Shown here: positions 31,471 to 42,200 of the stretch, piece by piece
Layout of the letters: every line of letters starts with the position of its first letter
Position numbering within the stretch: the first letter of the stretch is position 1
Source of the DNA: Cymbomonas tetramitiformis
Taxonomy: Eukaryota > Chlorophyta > Pyramimonadophyceae > Pyramimonadales > Pyramimonadaceae
Direction: 5' to 3'
Length of the DNA stretch: 64,000 nucleotides
Assembly (NCBI GenBank): GCA_001247695.2
Contig: LGRX02034412.1
Location: 1 to 64,000 of the forward strand
Made by a program: the position numbers and the translations under genes
Notes under the pieces: generated by a model
What the model saw: only the letters and a program-made list of their open reading frames with translations
Told to the model about the DNA's origin: nothing
Databases searched by the model: none

Positions 31471-32441
31471 GGTGGTGTGCTGGAATTGACACTACGACTA
31501 GTTCGTACAGTCTAGTGTCATTATTCCTGTATGTCATCTTCGGTGGTCAGCCTGTGTCACTCATCTCGGGTATATATCGTTCTTATATCCGAGTTTAGTG
31601 ATCCGTTTGTTCCGTCGGCTCTCGGGTCCCCACTGTCTGTTCAGCTGTTTCCAGCACTGTATCTGAAACCCTTGAGTCCACGGCTTCAGCTTTCGTCTCT
31701 GTGAAACCTTATAATATATTACAGCCGTATATATTTTAGCTTTCCCATCAGGTTTGGGCTGCACCACTTGAAGCAGTGGTCTTTTTGCTTTTCGGTCCTT
31801 ACTTTGGTCAACGCATCTCTAGCGACACCCGCGACTCCAGCGGTTTTTCACTTACCATCACTGAAATTTTGCACCTCCAGCCACGGCATCTACAGCCTCT
31901 TGCACCACCAGCACCCTGCCTCTCTTCGATTCGCAGATCCACTTCCTGGCGTGACGTACCGCGCCAACATCACCGACCGCATCTCCAGCGACTTCGCGCA
32001 CCTCCAGCGTTAACTTTCTTCTTCTTATCTTACTTTTGGCATCTCCAACCTCGTTGCACCACCAACACTCGTTCTCTTTTTGAATTCAATTCGCAAGTCT
32101 CTTTGGCGTGTCGTACCACGCGCTCATCTCTGCAGCATCTCCAGCTCTTCACAATTCCGAACTATTTTTAACTTTCTGGCCAGCAGCGCTTCTCCTGCAG
32201 CAAAACTGGCTTACCGCACGACTATTTTGACGTCAACGACGTCTTCCTCGTCAAATTCTACCCCAAATTGAGTCTTTCATCACTTGATTTGGTTATTTTT
32301 GCAAAAAGTTATCGTTTCGCACGAAACCCAAACTTTTTAACTTACAGATTTTACAGTTACGGCGGCATGGCTACTTTACGCCAACGTACGCGCATGGCCA
32401 CTCTGCGTTCTACGCTATATTTTAGCTTTCCCATCATTGAG

Positions 32442-34583
32442 GAGAACCACTCCCTGACGCCAGAGATGGCGGTAAAACCCCTGCTGAAGGACAAGGCGCT
32501 TAGAGACCAGGCCTTCGAGTGTCTGCCTGCGGAGAGACAGCGGGCTATAGCCAGTGCGAAGGCTGCAGGAGAAGAAGTGCACTGGGAGCAAGAGGGGTGG
32601 GAAGCTATGATGGCTGCCCAGAGGACAGTGCTGCAGGAGAGGAGTACCCCTCACCCGTTGCCAGTGCGTTCCCCCACACCGAAGGACACAGACTTGGTGT
32701 GGTACGAACACACCAAAGCCTTACATCCAACGCTGAGTGAGGATGAGGCATGGCAGTTGGCGGTGCATAACCATTCTGGAGCCAGCACAGCGCAGACCTC
32801 GGGGACAGGAGGGGGAGTGTCGAGTTCAGTATCCTCAGCACAACCTTCGGGCTCGGAGACAGCAGCCTTGGAGGAGTGGAGATACCCCTCAGTTCCTATC
32901 ACTGTGGAACAAGGTATCCGGGACCACGTGAGGGTGCACAACTCGGGGGTGGAGGAAGCTACCGCCATTGCAACGAAGTATTCCAACTTAGCTGTGAGTT
33001 ATGGGCACGCAAAGAACCATAGAGTTCGCGAGACCCTGCCCAGCCCAGTGATGCAGCTCATAAGCGACACAGGTCACACGGTACCCGAAGGCGCAGGGTG
33101 TGTCCGGTGTGGTCGCTTACTGCGATCGCCCGAGGGCCAGGTCCGGGTCACCCCTGGATTAATCTGGGATGTGATGCTGGGTTTCAACCGGACCTGTGTG
33201 CAGGTGCCTCTTTGTCAGGAGTGCACCAAGCCCCCCTGGACAGGAGCCTTAGCCCAGCTGCCCATCATTCCCACGCCCGATGTGACAACGCCACAATCTC
33301 AGCCGCGGAGTACCAGCGATCGGCAGCCCCCGCCAGATCCAGACCCTCCGTCCCGCAGAGACGCACCCGAGCAGGAACGTGGACCCTCGCCTCGCAGAGA
33401 CGCGCCTGAGCAAGAACGTGGACCCCCACTACGGTCAGAGACCGATCCAGCACGATTGGAGCAGACACGGCTGAAGAAGCTGGAGGCAGAGGACAGACTC
33501 CTGAGTACTTTACGGAAGCTAAGGGAGCGCATCACTACGTACACGTGTCCTCTAGACCAGACAACGGGTGAGAAGTCATCTGATCATCTGTTGCAGCCGT
33601 TAAAGCTTTTGATGAGGGAGCTGCAAGATTACTTCAAGGAGCCGCAGGTGAAGAGGGCGCTGGCTACGAAGAAGATGAGCGAGGACGACGAGGGAAGTGA
33701 AGCCACGGTCACCACTGTCTCTGAAGAATTGCGTTTGATCATCAGAGATAGGGTGGAAGGATCAGTCCAAGGGTTACTAAACCAAAAGGTTCCGACCGGT
33801 CAGATGAATATGCTGGACGATCTGATCGGTACCCTCGCTCGATCTTGCATCAGCGACGCTCACCTTAGCATTCTGCCCAGCATGTTGTCACGGTCTCGGC
33901 AGGCCTCTGGCAGGAACGCAGGGAGGAACGCGCGAACCTTCCACCACTCCTTGATGGAAGCCTTTGAGCTGCTGGAGTCCCTGCACAAACACGGGGTCAC
34001 TGGGCCAGTTAACCGAGCCTCTCTACCCGGCATCTTCCTCAGTGGTCTGACATCCGAGCTGCATGCGAGAGTGCACAAGGAGCTGCTAGGCAAAGTGGAC
34101 TTCCATCAGGCGACAGGACCAGCTGGGTGGGAAGCGGAGCTGCTTCGCAAATATGTGGAGCAGGCAACACTGGAGGAGCGTCGGGACCCGACAGGACTGA
34201 AGGCAACCAGGGACCAGTCCCCTTTTCCAATGGCTGCGCTGTTTGAGTGCCTGGACGAGCACATGGAGCAGTGTTACGCCCTGCCGACAGTACCAGCAGA
34301 GGTGGAAGGCGGGCAGCTACCTGGATCGTCCACCTATACTGGCTGTAGGAAGTGCAAGTCCAAGGAGCACCTAGCAAAGGACTGCCCGCAGCAGCACGAC
34401 CAGCAGAAGAAGGTTGCGTGGGTGAAGTGCATTTGGGAAGAAGCTTTCGAGACCCTCGAGAACGCAGGTGCAAGCGAGGAGCTTATGGGGGACACGTTAG
34501 CAGTCATCGCGCAGAAGAGGGGTTCAGATTTTGGCGAGGGAGAGGCCGCGGGGGCCAGTTCCTCTCCCGGTCGCGAGGCATAG
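32442..34583 (+). CDS. Gag of element A, capsid and zinc-knuckle part
   Basis: The frame resumes from 29425 after J is removed. About 713 residues. The first third resembles a charged matrix-like domain. There follows a Pro/Arg/Asp-rich linker with a repeated RRDAPEQERGP unit (near 33357-33424). The final part holds a helical region and then a standard retroviral zinc knuckle, CRKCKSKEHLAKDC (CX2CX4HX4C), coded near 34346-34387. The frame ends at 34583, overlapping the protease frame by 232 bp in the -1 phase, as in elements that express Pol by -1 frameshifting. Confidence 0.8.
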   Translation, partial: ENHSLTPEMAVKPLLKDKALRDQAFECLPAERQRAIASAKAAGEEVHWEQEGWEAMMAAQRTVLQERSTPHPLPVRSPTPKDTDLVWYEHTKALHPTLSEDEAWQLAVHNHSGASTAQTSGTGGGVSSSVSSAQPSGSETAALEEWRYPSVPITVEQGIRDHVRVHNSGVEEATAIATKYSNLAVSYGHAKNHRVRETLPSPVMQLISDTGHTVPEGAGCVRCGRLLRSPEGQVRVTPGLIWDVMLGFNRTCVQVPLCQECTKPPWTGALAQLPIIPTPDVTTPQSQPRSTSDRQPPPDPDPPSRRDAPEQERGPSPRRDAPEQERGPPLRSETDPARLEQTRLKKLEAEDRLLSTLRKLRERITTYTCPLDQTTGEKSSDHLLQPLKLLMRELQDYFKEPQVKRALATKKMSEDDEGSEATVTTVSEELRLIIRDRVEGSVQGLLNQKVPTGQMNMLDDLIGTLARSCISDAHLSILPSMLSRSRQASGRNAGRNARTFHHSLMEAFELLESLHKHGVTGPVNRASLPGIFLSGLTSELHARVHKELLGKVDFHQATGPAGWEAELLRKYVEQATLEERRDPTGLKATRDQSPFPMAALFECLDEHMEQCYALPTVPAEVEGGQLPGSSTYTGCRKCKSKEHLAKDCPQQHDQQKKVAWVKCIWEEAFETLENAGASEELMGDTLAVIAQKRGSDFGEGEAAGASSSPGREA

Positions 34584-36069
34584 GTCCCGGAGCCAGCAGG
34601 GGGAGCACTCCGCCCCTTGCTGAGGCTGACAGGAGCGGGACCAGACCCGTGGAGGAAGGGTCTGCGAGGGGACGGCACAGCCAGCCCTACCGGTGGAACA
34701 CCCACTTCAGGGAAGATCACCGGATGAGGTATGGCCCGGGACCGGCCCAGAAGGCGACTGAGAAGATGAAGCGAGCGGTGAGGTGGCTGAAGAGATCCCA
34801 CCCGGTCACAGTGGTGGCTCCGAGCGAGGCTGAACCAGAAGTACCACCAGCACAAGCATCCACCCCTACAGAGGTACAGATCAGATTCCCCCTGTTTGGG
34901 CGAGGGAGCCAGGGACACCCTTGTATCAAAGGTGTGTACCAACGTGCGTTGCAGCCATCAGGCGCTAGACGGGTAAGGTTCAGAGAGGAGGCGACGCCCC
35001 GGCAACTCTTCGGACGCGCGCTGAGACGACGGCTAGACCGCGCCAAACCGCCGCCATTGTCGCGGGCACAACAGCGAGTGCAACGTGACAGACCAGCAGC
35101 GTGGGAGGCAGCCAGGACACTGACGCGCAGGCGGCGGGAAGCAGAGGTGCATCAGCACAGGGTCAGGAGTGCTATGGTACAGATGAAGGGCCGCATAGAG
35201 CACCTGAGGAAGATGGTGAAGGCGAGCAGGGAAACAGCAGCCGCCAGACCAGCACCCTGGCCAGATGACCCAGTGCCGGAAGACTCCATCACCAGGTCTG
35301 CCCGCTGGACTGCCCTGATAGCGGAGGCCGGCACTTACCACCTACCTGACGACAACTCCGACGAAGAACTGAACCCGCAGGAAGTGGAGCCAGGTTTGCA
35401 CAAACTGGCCAGCATCAGGCCTGATATAGGCGTAGACGCGGGAGCGGGACGCTGGGGAGAATGGCTGGACGAACACGTGCTAGCTGCCATGGACGCGTCA
35501 GGGCCCACACTTATGATTTTCTGGGCATGGATTGGTAAGGTGCGAGTGAAGGTTCTCATCGATACTGGGGCCTCCTCCAGTTTCACATCCCTAGAGACTG
35601 CGAAGAAGCTCAAGCTTCAACCATCAGTCCATGAGAAACCAATGCGAGTGCAGGTTGCAGATGGCACAGTCTACGACGCCAACTCTTGCATTCGACCCAA
35701 GCTCACGGCGGAGACGCGGAAGGGAAGTTATGCCAAGCAGGTGACTCTGCGAGTGATGCCCTTATCCTTGGGTGTGGACGTGGTGCTGGGGGGTGACTGG
35801 TTACGAGCACAGCGGCGGATCACCTTTGACTATGCACAATATGGGAGTGTGCGGTTCGGCCATGGGTCACAGAAGGTAGTCATTGCGGGGTGCAATCCGG
35901 GATCCTCGAACTCGGAGAGGGGCCAAGCTATGAGCCTAGTGGAGGCTCAGCTAATCAGCACCAAGCAAGCTAGGAAGGACTTGCGAGCACTGAAGAACAG
36001 CGGGCAGGAGGCCTACATCATGTACTTGGCGCCTGACGGGACCTTCAAGACGGAAGCCTCCGACGACCA
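34352..36069 (+). CDS. Pol N-terminal part of A: aspartic protease (retropepsin)
   Basis: The frame overlaps the end of gag in the -1 phase. After an Arg/Pro/Glu-rich linker it has VLIDTGASSSF (catalytic Asp-Thr-Gly) coded near 35557-35583. The flap region follows, and then GVDVVLGGDWL, the second conserved block of retropepsins. This is a typical Ty3/gypsy protease, which acts as a dimer to cut the polyprotein. The frame is broken near 36069, where inverted copy G begins, so the natural link to RT is displaced to 43443. Confidence 0.88.
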
Positions 36070-36090
36070 CAACTCTCCCCCCCTTTTAGT

Positions 36091-36779
36091 TGTTCGGTTG
36101 TGAGGACTGAACCAGTCTCACAAGGGTGCAAGTAACACTTACAGGGAATATGGTACTGGGACCATAGGTTGATATCGGAAGACTTTGTATACTGTCGGAT
36201 ATTTCGTATAACTTAGGTGAACTTTTATTGTTTGAAGTTACAAGACACCAGAGGTCAGTGCCAATGTGTAACTAATTCAAAAACTGACATGAGAGCTTGT
36301 TCAGCTCTTTAAGTAGTAACATGTCGACTCGAATTCCCTCAGATCTCATCCGAATTCGACAGTCACAGTGCTCAGTCACTTCATGTTCACATATCCTATG
36401 ACAGGTCTTGTCATTTAGCCCTTGGGCTGCAGCTGCCAGTCATACAATGATCTCTGCTCTGAATCGCTGAATAGTCATAGATCTGATGATGTGGCAAGAA
36501 CTGGGGCTCTCCTGGTTTCCCTCCAGTTCTGTGTGGCTGTTTGAATATGAAATGGTTTCCCCCATTTCTGGAATGGTTTCCCACCAATTCTCTCAACCTG
36601 ATCTGCTGTGGTTGCAGATGTTCAAAACTCACTTTCGGGTCAGGCATTTCTGTCAGTCATTTCTGTCAGACACTCTCGTCATCTGGTCATATAAATGCCT
36701 GTCATTGGTGACTGTCATAGTACCCGTCACTCGTCATTCTGACACGCCGTCATTCTGTCTCGTGACTTACCCTAGCACA
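36091..36779 (-). repeat. inverted 689-bp LTR of copy G
   Basis: The minus-strand sequence runs TGTGCTAGGG to CCGAACA, with the same length as both outer LTRs of A. The purine tract (GGGGGGAGAGT) lies just before it on the minus strand, so it is a 3' LTR in its own orientation. Confidence 0.93.
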
Positions 36780-36879
36780 ACTCTCCCCCCTTTTAGGCGC
36801 GCGCTTACGTCCTCGCTAGCGTCTAGTGTTCGCCTGTATTTACATTGTCTGGGGATCAACAAACATGCACAGTGATGCT

Positions 36880-37005
36880 GGCTTCTAAGCCTCGGGTTCT
36901 CGGGTCCCGTGCCCCTCAGTCCTTGGGTCTGAGTCCCCCTGGCTTCTAAGCCTCGGGTTCTTGGGTCCCGTGCTTCTCAGTCTTTGGGTCTGAGTCCCCT
37001 TCCGC
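36880..37005 (-). repeat. two ~75-bp tandem repeats upstream of the G LTR
   Basis: GGCTTCTAAGCCTCGGGTTC with its following GGGTCCCGTGC...CTCAGT...TTGGGTCTGAGTCCCC occurs twice in direct succession. The same two units lie at the equivalent place in A (about 54900-55040), so they belong to the 3' untranslated part of the family. Confidence 0.85.
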
Positions 37006-37121
37006 GTTGGAGGTTTCCCGAAGCTCCGTCCCCGAATTACGCTGCCAACGCTTAAACGGTCCTGTCGCCCTGGTACTCCTCTCGCTCTGCGGGTCTTGCG
37101 CTGCTTTGCGCCCTGAGGGTT

Positions 37122-38227
37122 TTAGACCCCAGTATCTTGTTCCTGCATCGGGATCTCGTCCGTCTGCGCTGTCAGAGTGGCGATGAGGTCCATGACTGCT
37201 GCTGCGCTTTCCTCGCTCATGCGCTTACCCAACTTCAACCCACAGAACAGATGGTGCAACAAGGTGCGGGGAATCGCGTATACTGCTTGCGCTGACCCCA
37301 TGCCTCGTGTTCTGGACGCTGAAACTCCTCCCTGCGATGTGTTCTCGTGCTTTCCCAGCACAGCTCTCGCGGGACATGGTGTTGCTTGGGTACACTGCAG
37401 CAGGGGTACGGGTAGCACGGCGTTCGTCCAGATATGTGTAGGTTTCATGTAGGGTGTCCCATACCTACAGTAGGAGACGGGTGAGGAGCGGGCAAACCCT
37501 TCATCACAGATCGCGTGTGCAGCCCTCGCAGAGCATCTCCAGCCGGGTTCTCAATGAAGTAGTATGCTGGATCGTAGTACTCGATGATCTGCCGGGTACG
37601 CTTCACTCGCCGATCAGCCAGCTCCAGGTCCGGTACTCCCCTAGTCTTGGCCTTGCTGTACTCCTTACATGGTGGGCTCGCCCAGATCACGTCGAAATAG
37701 TGTCGGGGGTACAGCCTGTAGTTCCAGTGGAGAATGTCCTCGGTGCATGTTGCTTGCCACTTAGGGAGAATATCCACTGTCACCACTTCGCAGCCGTCGA
37801 ACTGTCGCTGGAACTGCTGGTCTACAGACCCAGTCCCACAGAAGAGGACGAGGATCCTCACAGGATGTTGCACCGTCGTGAGATGCGGCTGATAGACCTG
37901 ACTGGCACCCTTACTGTAAACCTTGGGGGTGGGGGCTCTCATTGTCATGAGCTGAGCCCTCTGCTCCTGCTGTTGGCTGTGCGTCTCCCTACGCCTCCTT
38001 TCTGGGGCCTTCCTCTGCTTCTCCTCATCGGCCTCAAAGGCTCTCAAAGGCTCCAACCTGCCTCCCTTGCCCTCCAGGTCCTCTCGGGTCCGCCACTGGC
38101 TGTGACTGTGTGGCAATCCTTTCCACTTGGTCAACCACTCCTGCACTGACCCGCCAGTTTTTCCGCCTAACTTCCTGAAGCGTGTGCGGATGATGCGCTC
38201 CACCTCGCGCTCCTTTTGCCCTTCCAC
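37122..38227 (-). pseudogene. chromodomain and C5 methyltransferase of copy G, frameshifted
   Basis: This is the counterpart of 47998-54796 in A without the H insertion. It keeps the chromodomain (EWLTKWKGLP), LFCGTGS, ASPPCKEYS and ENP. Two lesions are private to G. One is a 4-bp insertion near 38224 just upstream of the chromodomain. The other is a missing C near 37480 that shifts the frame after LPAPHP and splits off the last 108 residues (37448-37122). Because it lacks H, it preserves the empty target site of H. Confidence 0.85.
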
Positions 38228-39250
38228 GCACCATTACTGGTGGCGGTGCCATCTCTTCCCGTCTGCTGACAAAGTGATTTGCGCCTGGCTGTACTGGGCT
38301 GAGCCTGTCTGCGGTGAAGGTGTCATGTACCTTCCAGTGCACGGGCAACTCCAGTCTGTATGCTGACGGGGCTCCTCGGTCCTGCACTGGTAACTCCTGT
38401 TGCCTGTCGCTGTACAAACATTCTACTACTCGCAGAGGTCCGTGCCGCAATTTGCGCAACTTGGGTTCCAGGCCCCTGTCACCAGGCAATGTCAAGTGTT
38501 GTCCATCCACCCACACCTGATCATTCACCTCGTATACTGCTGGAGCCGGTGCCGAGCATCAAACTGCTCCATCATACGCTGCTGAGCCATTTGCAAACCC
38601 TCTCGTGCCGCCTGCAGCTGCTGCGCGAACTGCTTGGCCAACTGATGTGCTGTACCTTGCTTGTCCGCTGCCGTGCGACCTCCCTTTCTCCTCTTTGCTC
38701 CTCCCTCCAGTGCTGCGTCCATGAAGAGGTCCAACTGGGTTGCTGGCGCATGTCCGTACACCAGCTCGAATGGTGAGAACCCTGTTACTGCTGACTTAGA
38801 GTCATTGATGGCGTACTCTACTGGAGCCACCCACAGGTCCCAGTCCTCCTGGTTCTCTGCTACATAACAACGCAGCATGCGCTCCACGGTGTGGTTACTA
38901 CGCTCAGCCTGGCCATCACTCTGCGGGTGATAAGGGGTGGTGCTGGCTACCTTTACGCCCATTAATCGCATGAACTCCTGAGTCAGAGCATCTCGAAAGC
39001 GCGGATCCCGGTCGCACACAATCTTCATCGGGGCCCCGTGCAGTCGCCACACTGCATCCATGAACATTCTGGTCACCACCTCCGCTGAACTATCGTTATA
39101 CGCCATTGGGACCACGTGCACCATCTTACTCAGTTTACATGTAAATGTGGCGAAGGCATTCACACCTCTCTCTGTCGTGGGGAGACCCGTGACAAAGTCT
39201 ATGCTCACCACTTCCCACAAACGGCTAGGCACAGTGTGGGGCTGCAACAC
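38034..39250 (-). pseudogene. integrase core and C-terminal domain of copy G
   Basis: The 39250-38525 frame gives the DDE core: DFVTGLP (first Asp), CDRDPRF (second Asp) and a PQSDGQAERSNHTVE block with the catalytic Glu. The 38528-38034 frame gives the GPY/F-like C-terminal domain (RHGPLRVVE, HWKVHDTFTADRLSP). The two are in different frames at exactly the same point as in A, so that break is shared. G lacks A's private 1-bp deletion near 47009. Element D separates this part from the zinc-binding domain upstream. Confidence 0.85.
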
Positions 39251-39292
39251 GCCTGCTGGGTATCCTTGGCGCGGCTGGGTTTGCTGACAGGT

Positions 39293-42200
39293 TGCTGGAC
39301 TTCGGGTTTAGGCTTAGTTATTATGGGCTCTGACTAGCCCCTAGCCTGACCCTGCTTCCGTCTCGTGTCCGTGACATCCTAGCACTGTACTGTACAGTAG
39401 TACAGTACAGTAGTACAGTCATCGTTTCACTGTCTGGGTTTCCGAGAGCATAAAGCTTCGGCCAGACACAAGTTATATGATTATCAGTTTGTCTCCTAGC
39501 GAGCTTAGCCGGACAGCGTATCTGTCTTCCTCGCAGGTTATAGGCCGCACCGGCTTTCCGGTGATTCTGATGATGGCACAGCGCCTTGCTGTTGCCATGT
39601 TCGGCTAAGTAGGACGTAGGAGGGGTTGAGCGCCCACTTGGGCGGTGGTGAATTACTCTTACGGTATGGCCTTTTGACTTGGCAGTGATGGCGGCACGCA
39701 TTGTGCTCGCCTTCGCTGCGCAGGAGATCAGTTAGTGACGGATTATTTTTATTTTACGGAAGCATCGTCGCAGCGAGAGTTAATCTGTTTCGTGCGCCGC
39801 TGGCTCCGGCGAGGTCGTTCCACACGTGACTGATTTTGGCCGCTCTCATGGTTTCGCTTACGACCTGTGAATTTTGATCTGTCAGCTGAGACTTCTACAA
39901 ACTATCTGGCCGCTGTAAGCGTTCTTCCACCATCTCCCTGTTTAGCTCAGCCTTCTCCCCTGTCTCTATCTATCATGGTTACCACGACGAACAACATGAC
40001 GCGGTCTCGCGTCCGTAGATTAGAAACTATTTTCGATGATGTGGGTGCGCAGCATTCTGCGACGCCACACACCCCGCAGCTGCCGGCTCCGACCACCGCA
40101 GCTGCGAGAGAAATTTTGGACAAGTGTAAGCAGCTGGCCCGTGAAAATTTCGACAGAAAGGTTGCAAAAACCGTTGCCACAAAGATTCTTGGCGACAAAT
40201 CGCAGCGCTTTGCAGGGACAGAGGCGGACGCAGTGGACATTTTTTCGCAGTTGATGCATGAGCTCCGCGCGCAGTTTGTGCTTCAGTCGACGGCGTTTGC
40301 TCCCCTGTTTGACTTGACTGACATGGCAGTTGAGGCCAGGCATGAGGCAAATGAGTTATTGCTTTCGGCTCTGACATTTCTGGCTCGCCCTGGCTCACCT
40401 GCCCGTGACTGGCTTGAGGCCTCTGGGTCCGACGTTCCTGGGGATGGCAAGCGCGCTGCCCTTGAGGTGGTGCGCATGCTCCAGGAGCGTTCGGAACCTT
40501 TTGACTCTTTTGAGTTGCTGCTGGCGGTCCGCATCCCCAGCAGCAAAGATCCTGACCGTGGTATCCGCGACTTCAATGGCCTGTTGAGGGACGTTCAGCG
40601 TTCCCACAACTTGCCAGAGGACGCGGTGAAGCGGCAGTTTCTGAAGGCTCTCGGCGATTCGTGGCTGTACCGTGATTTGGCTAACTCTCTGGCTCGGGCT
40701 GACCAGCGGCAGGGCGTGTCTCTCCTGACTATTCAGGCTCGTGTGCGGGAGCAGTTCCGCCACGGCCTGAAAGTCTCTGACGCCCCTGTCTCTGCTCTGT
40801 CGTTCGGCGATGGCGCGTCTGACCTGGCTGCGGCGTTGTCCAGTCTGCAGAAGCAGCTGGAGCGCATGCAACAGGACATTCGTGACCTAAAGCGGCAGAG
40901 GCGGGAGGGGCCTCCGCCTGCGGGCAAGCACCTCACCCGCTCTGCTGCCAGGCATCATCGTGCTGGTGTTAAACCACTTGGCACCGCTCCTTCTGTCTCG
41001 TTTGACAAGAAGAGTGGTGCCTTCGTGCCCCACTGCCAAAATGCGGTGTGTGCCAAAAGTGGTTTGAAGCACTGGCATGCTGAATGCCCCAACGGCGGTC
41101 TTCACTCTGCACACTATTGTAGTGCAGTTGAAGACTACGAGACTGACTGCCTGGCTGTTCGTTTCCAGCGTTTCTATGACGCGGGGGATGAGCACGCCTT
41201 CGAGTCGCTCTGCACGATGGAGGGTCGCCCGGAGGTGTGCGAGCTGTCGGCACATTCTTTTGTGACGGCTGAGCCCACGTCTCTGCGGCACTTTCAGGAT
41301 GCGGCGGCTTCCGCTCAGGATGCGGCAGCTGACGATGACGTCGTGGCTCATTTTCCTCTAGCCACATTCCACTCGGGTGCACAGGGTTCGATTCCGCCAC
41401 CGCCTGCGGTTCGGGGTCCCTCTGCACTCGTGGCTGGTGGTGTGCCTACGGCTCGTGACCCGCCAGTGGCTGTCCTTGGCTCTCTCGGCTTGCCTGGTTC
41501 TGTCCCATCGCTCCAGCTTGGCGACTCTGCACCGGCTCCGCTGTTTGCTGGCATGACGATTGAGGCTTCTGACATTGGCTCTGAGGTCTCTGACAACGAC
41601 CAAGGCTCTGACAATGACTCTGACGGCGGGCAGCAAGTGGCTTTTGACTCCTTCGGCACTCTTGAGCATGACTCTGACAGGGGGGCATCGCCACTAGCAG
41701 CTCCGATGTACCGTCCACGGGCGCCGCCGAGTTTTCTCCGGTGTGCGTTAATGTCCTCGATGCTCTGTTGTTCTCTACTGGCCAGTGCTACGGCATCTCT
41801 GGTTGCCGTGGGCGGTGGTGACAGGGGCCTGGTTGAGCCCGGAGTCACCGTCCATCGGTCTACTGGGGGTATCTTTGCTTCGGATCCGCCACTTGGCTCT
41901 CTGGACATCCGTGACTGGCCGCCTGGCGATCGAGTTCTTTCATCTCTTTCTTCAATGTTCAAACCACCATGGGAATCTGCTTGTATGAGTTCTTCAGTTG
42001 ATTTACTTTCTGCTGTGGAACCGCCTTGCCCACTTGGGCCTGGTGGTGCTCAATTTCAACAAGACGGTCTGCAATTCACTTCGGGGTTACTCTGTGTGTA
42101 CGTCCCAATCGCTGAACTCAGCTCTGCTGACCAGCTTCAAAGTGGCTGAGTTCCTAGTCAATCATCCTGGCAGCTTGATTAGCTTTAGCCCAGTAGTGGG

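Larger units (their letters stand above)
29580..31656 (+). mobile_element. LTR retrotransposon C, non-autonomous, inside J
   Basis: The left LTR is 29580-29877 (298 bp) and the right LTR is 31478-31656 (179 bp). Both start TGCTGGAATTGACAC and end TTTCCAGCA, and CTGTA flanks the element (29575-29579 and 31657-31661). The left LTR has about 119 extra bp in its 3' third, partly shared with solo LTR K (GTTGTTTCACCGTCGGCAGC). The right LTR has therefore probably lost a segment. GGTTATGGTCC follows the left LTR and GGTGGTG precedes the right one. No pol is present. Confidence 0.9.
29426..32436 (+). mobile_element. small LTR-type element J, containing element C
   Basis: It begins TGATGGGAA and ends TTTCCCATCA, short inverted ends with TG...CA termini. 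TTGAG flanks it at 29421-29425 and 32437-32441, and removal rejoins A's gag in frame. A 243-bp LTR-like unit ends at 31750 (after discounting C), and its last 20 bp recur at the element's right end (32417-32436). This suggests a 5' LTR plus a 3' LTR almost wholly deleted. Without C, J is about 929 bp and has no protein I recognise. An AATAAAA stretch lies in the left unit near 29537. Confidence 0.75.

Noticed and set aside
36096..36103. Natural C-terminus of the protease ORF at 36103
   Set aside because: The last codons are inverted LTR sequence, so the stop is a by-product of the rearrangement at 36070.
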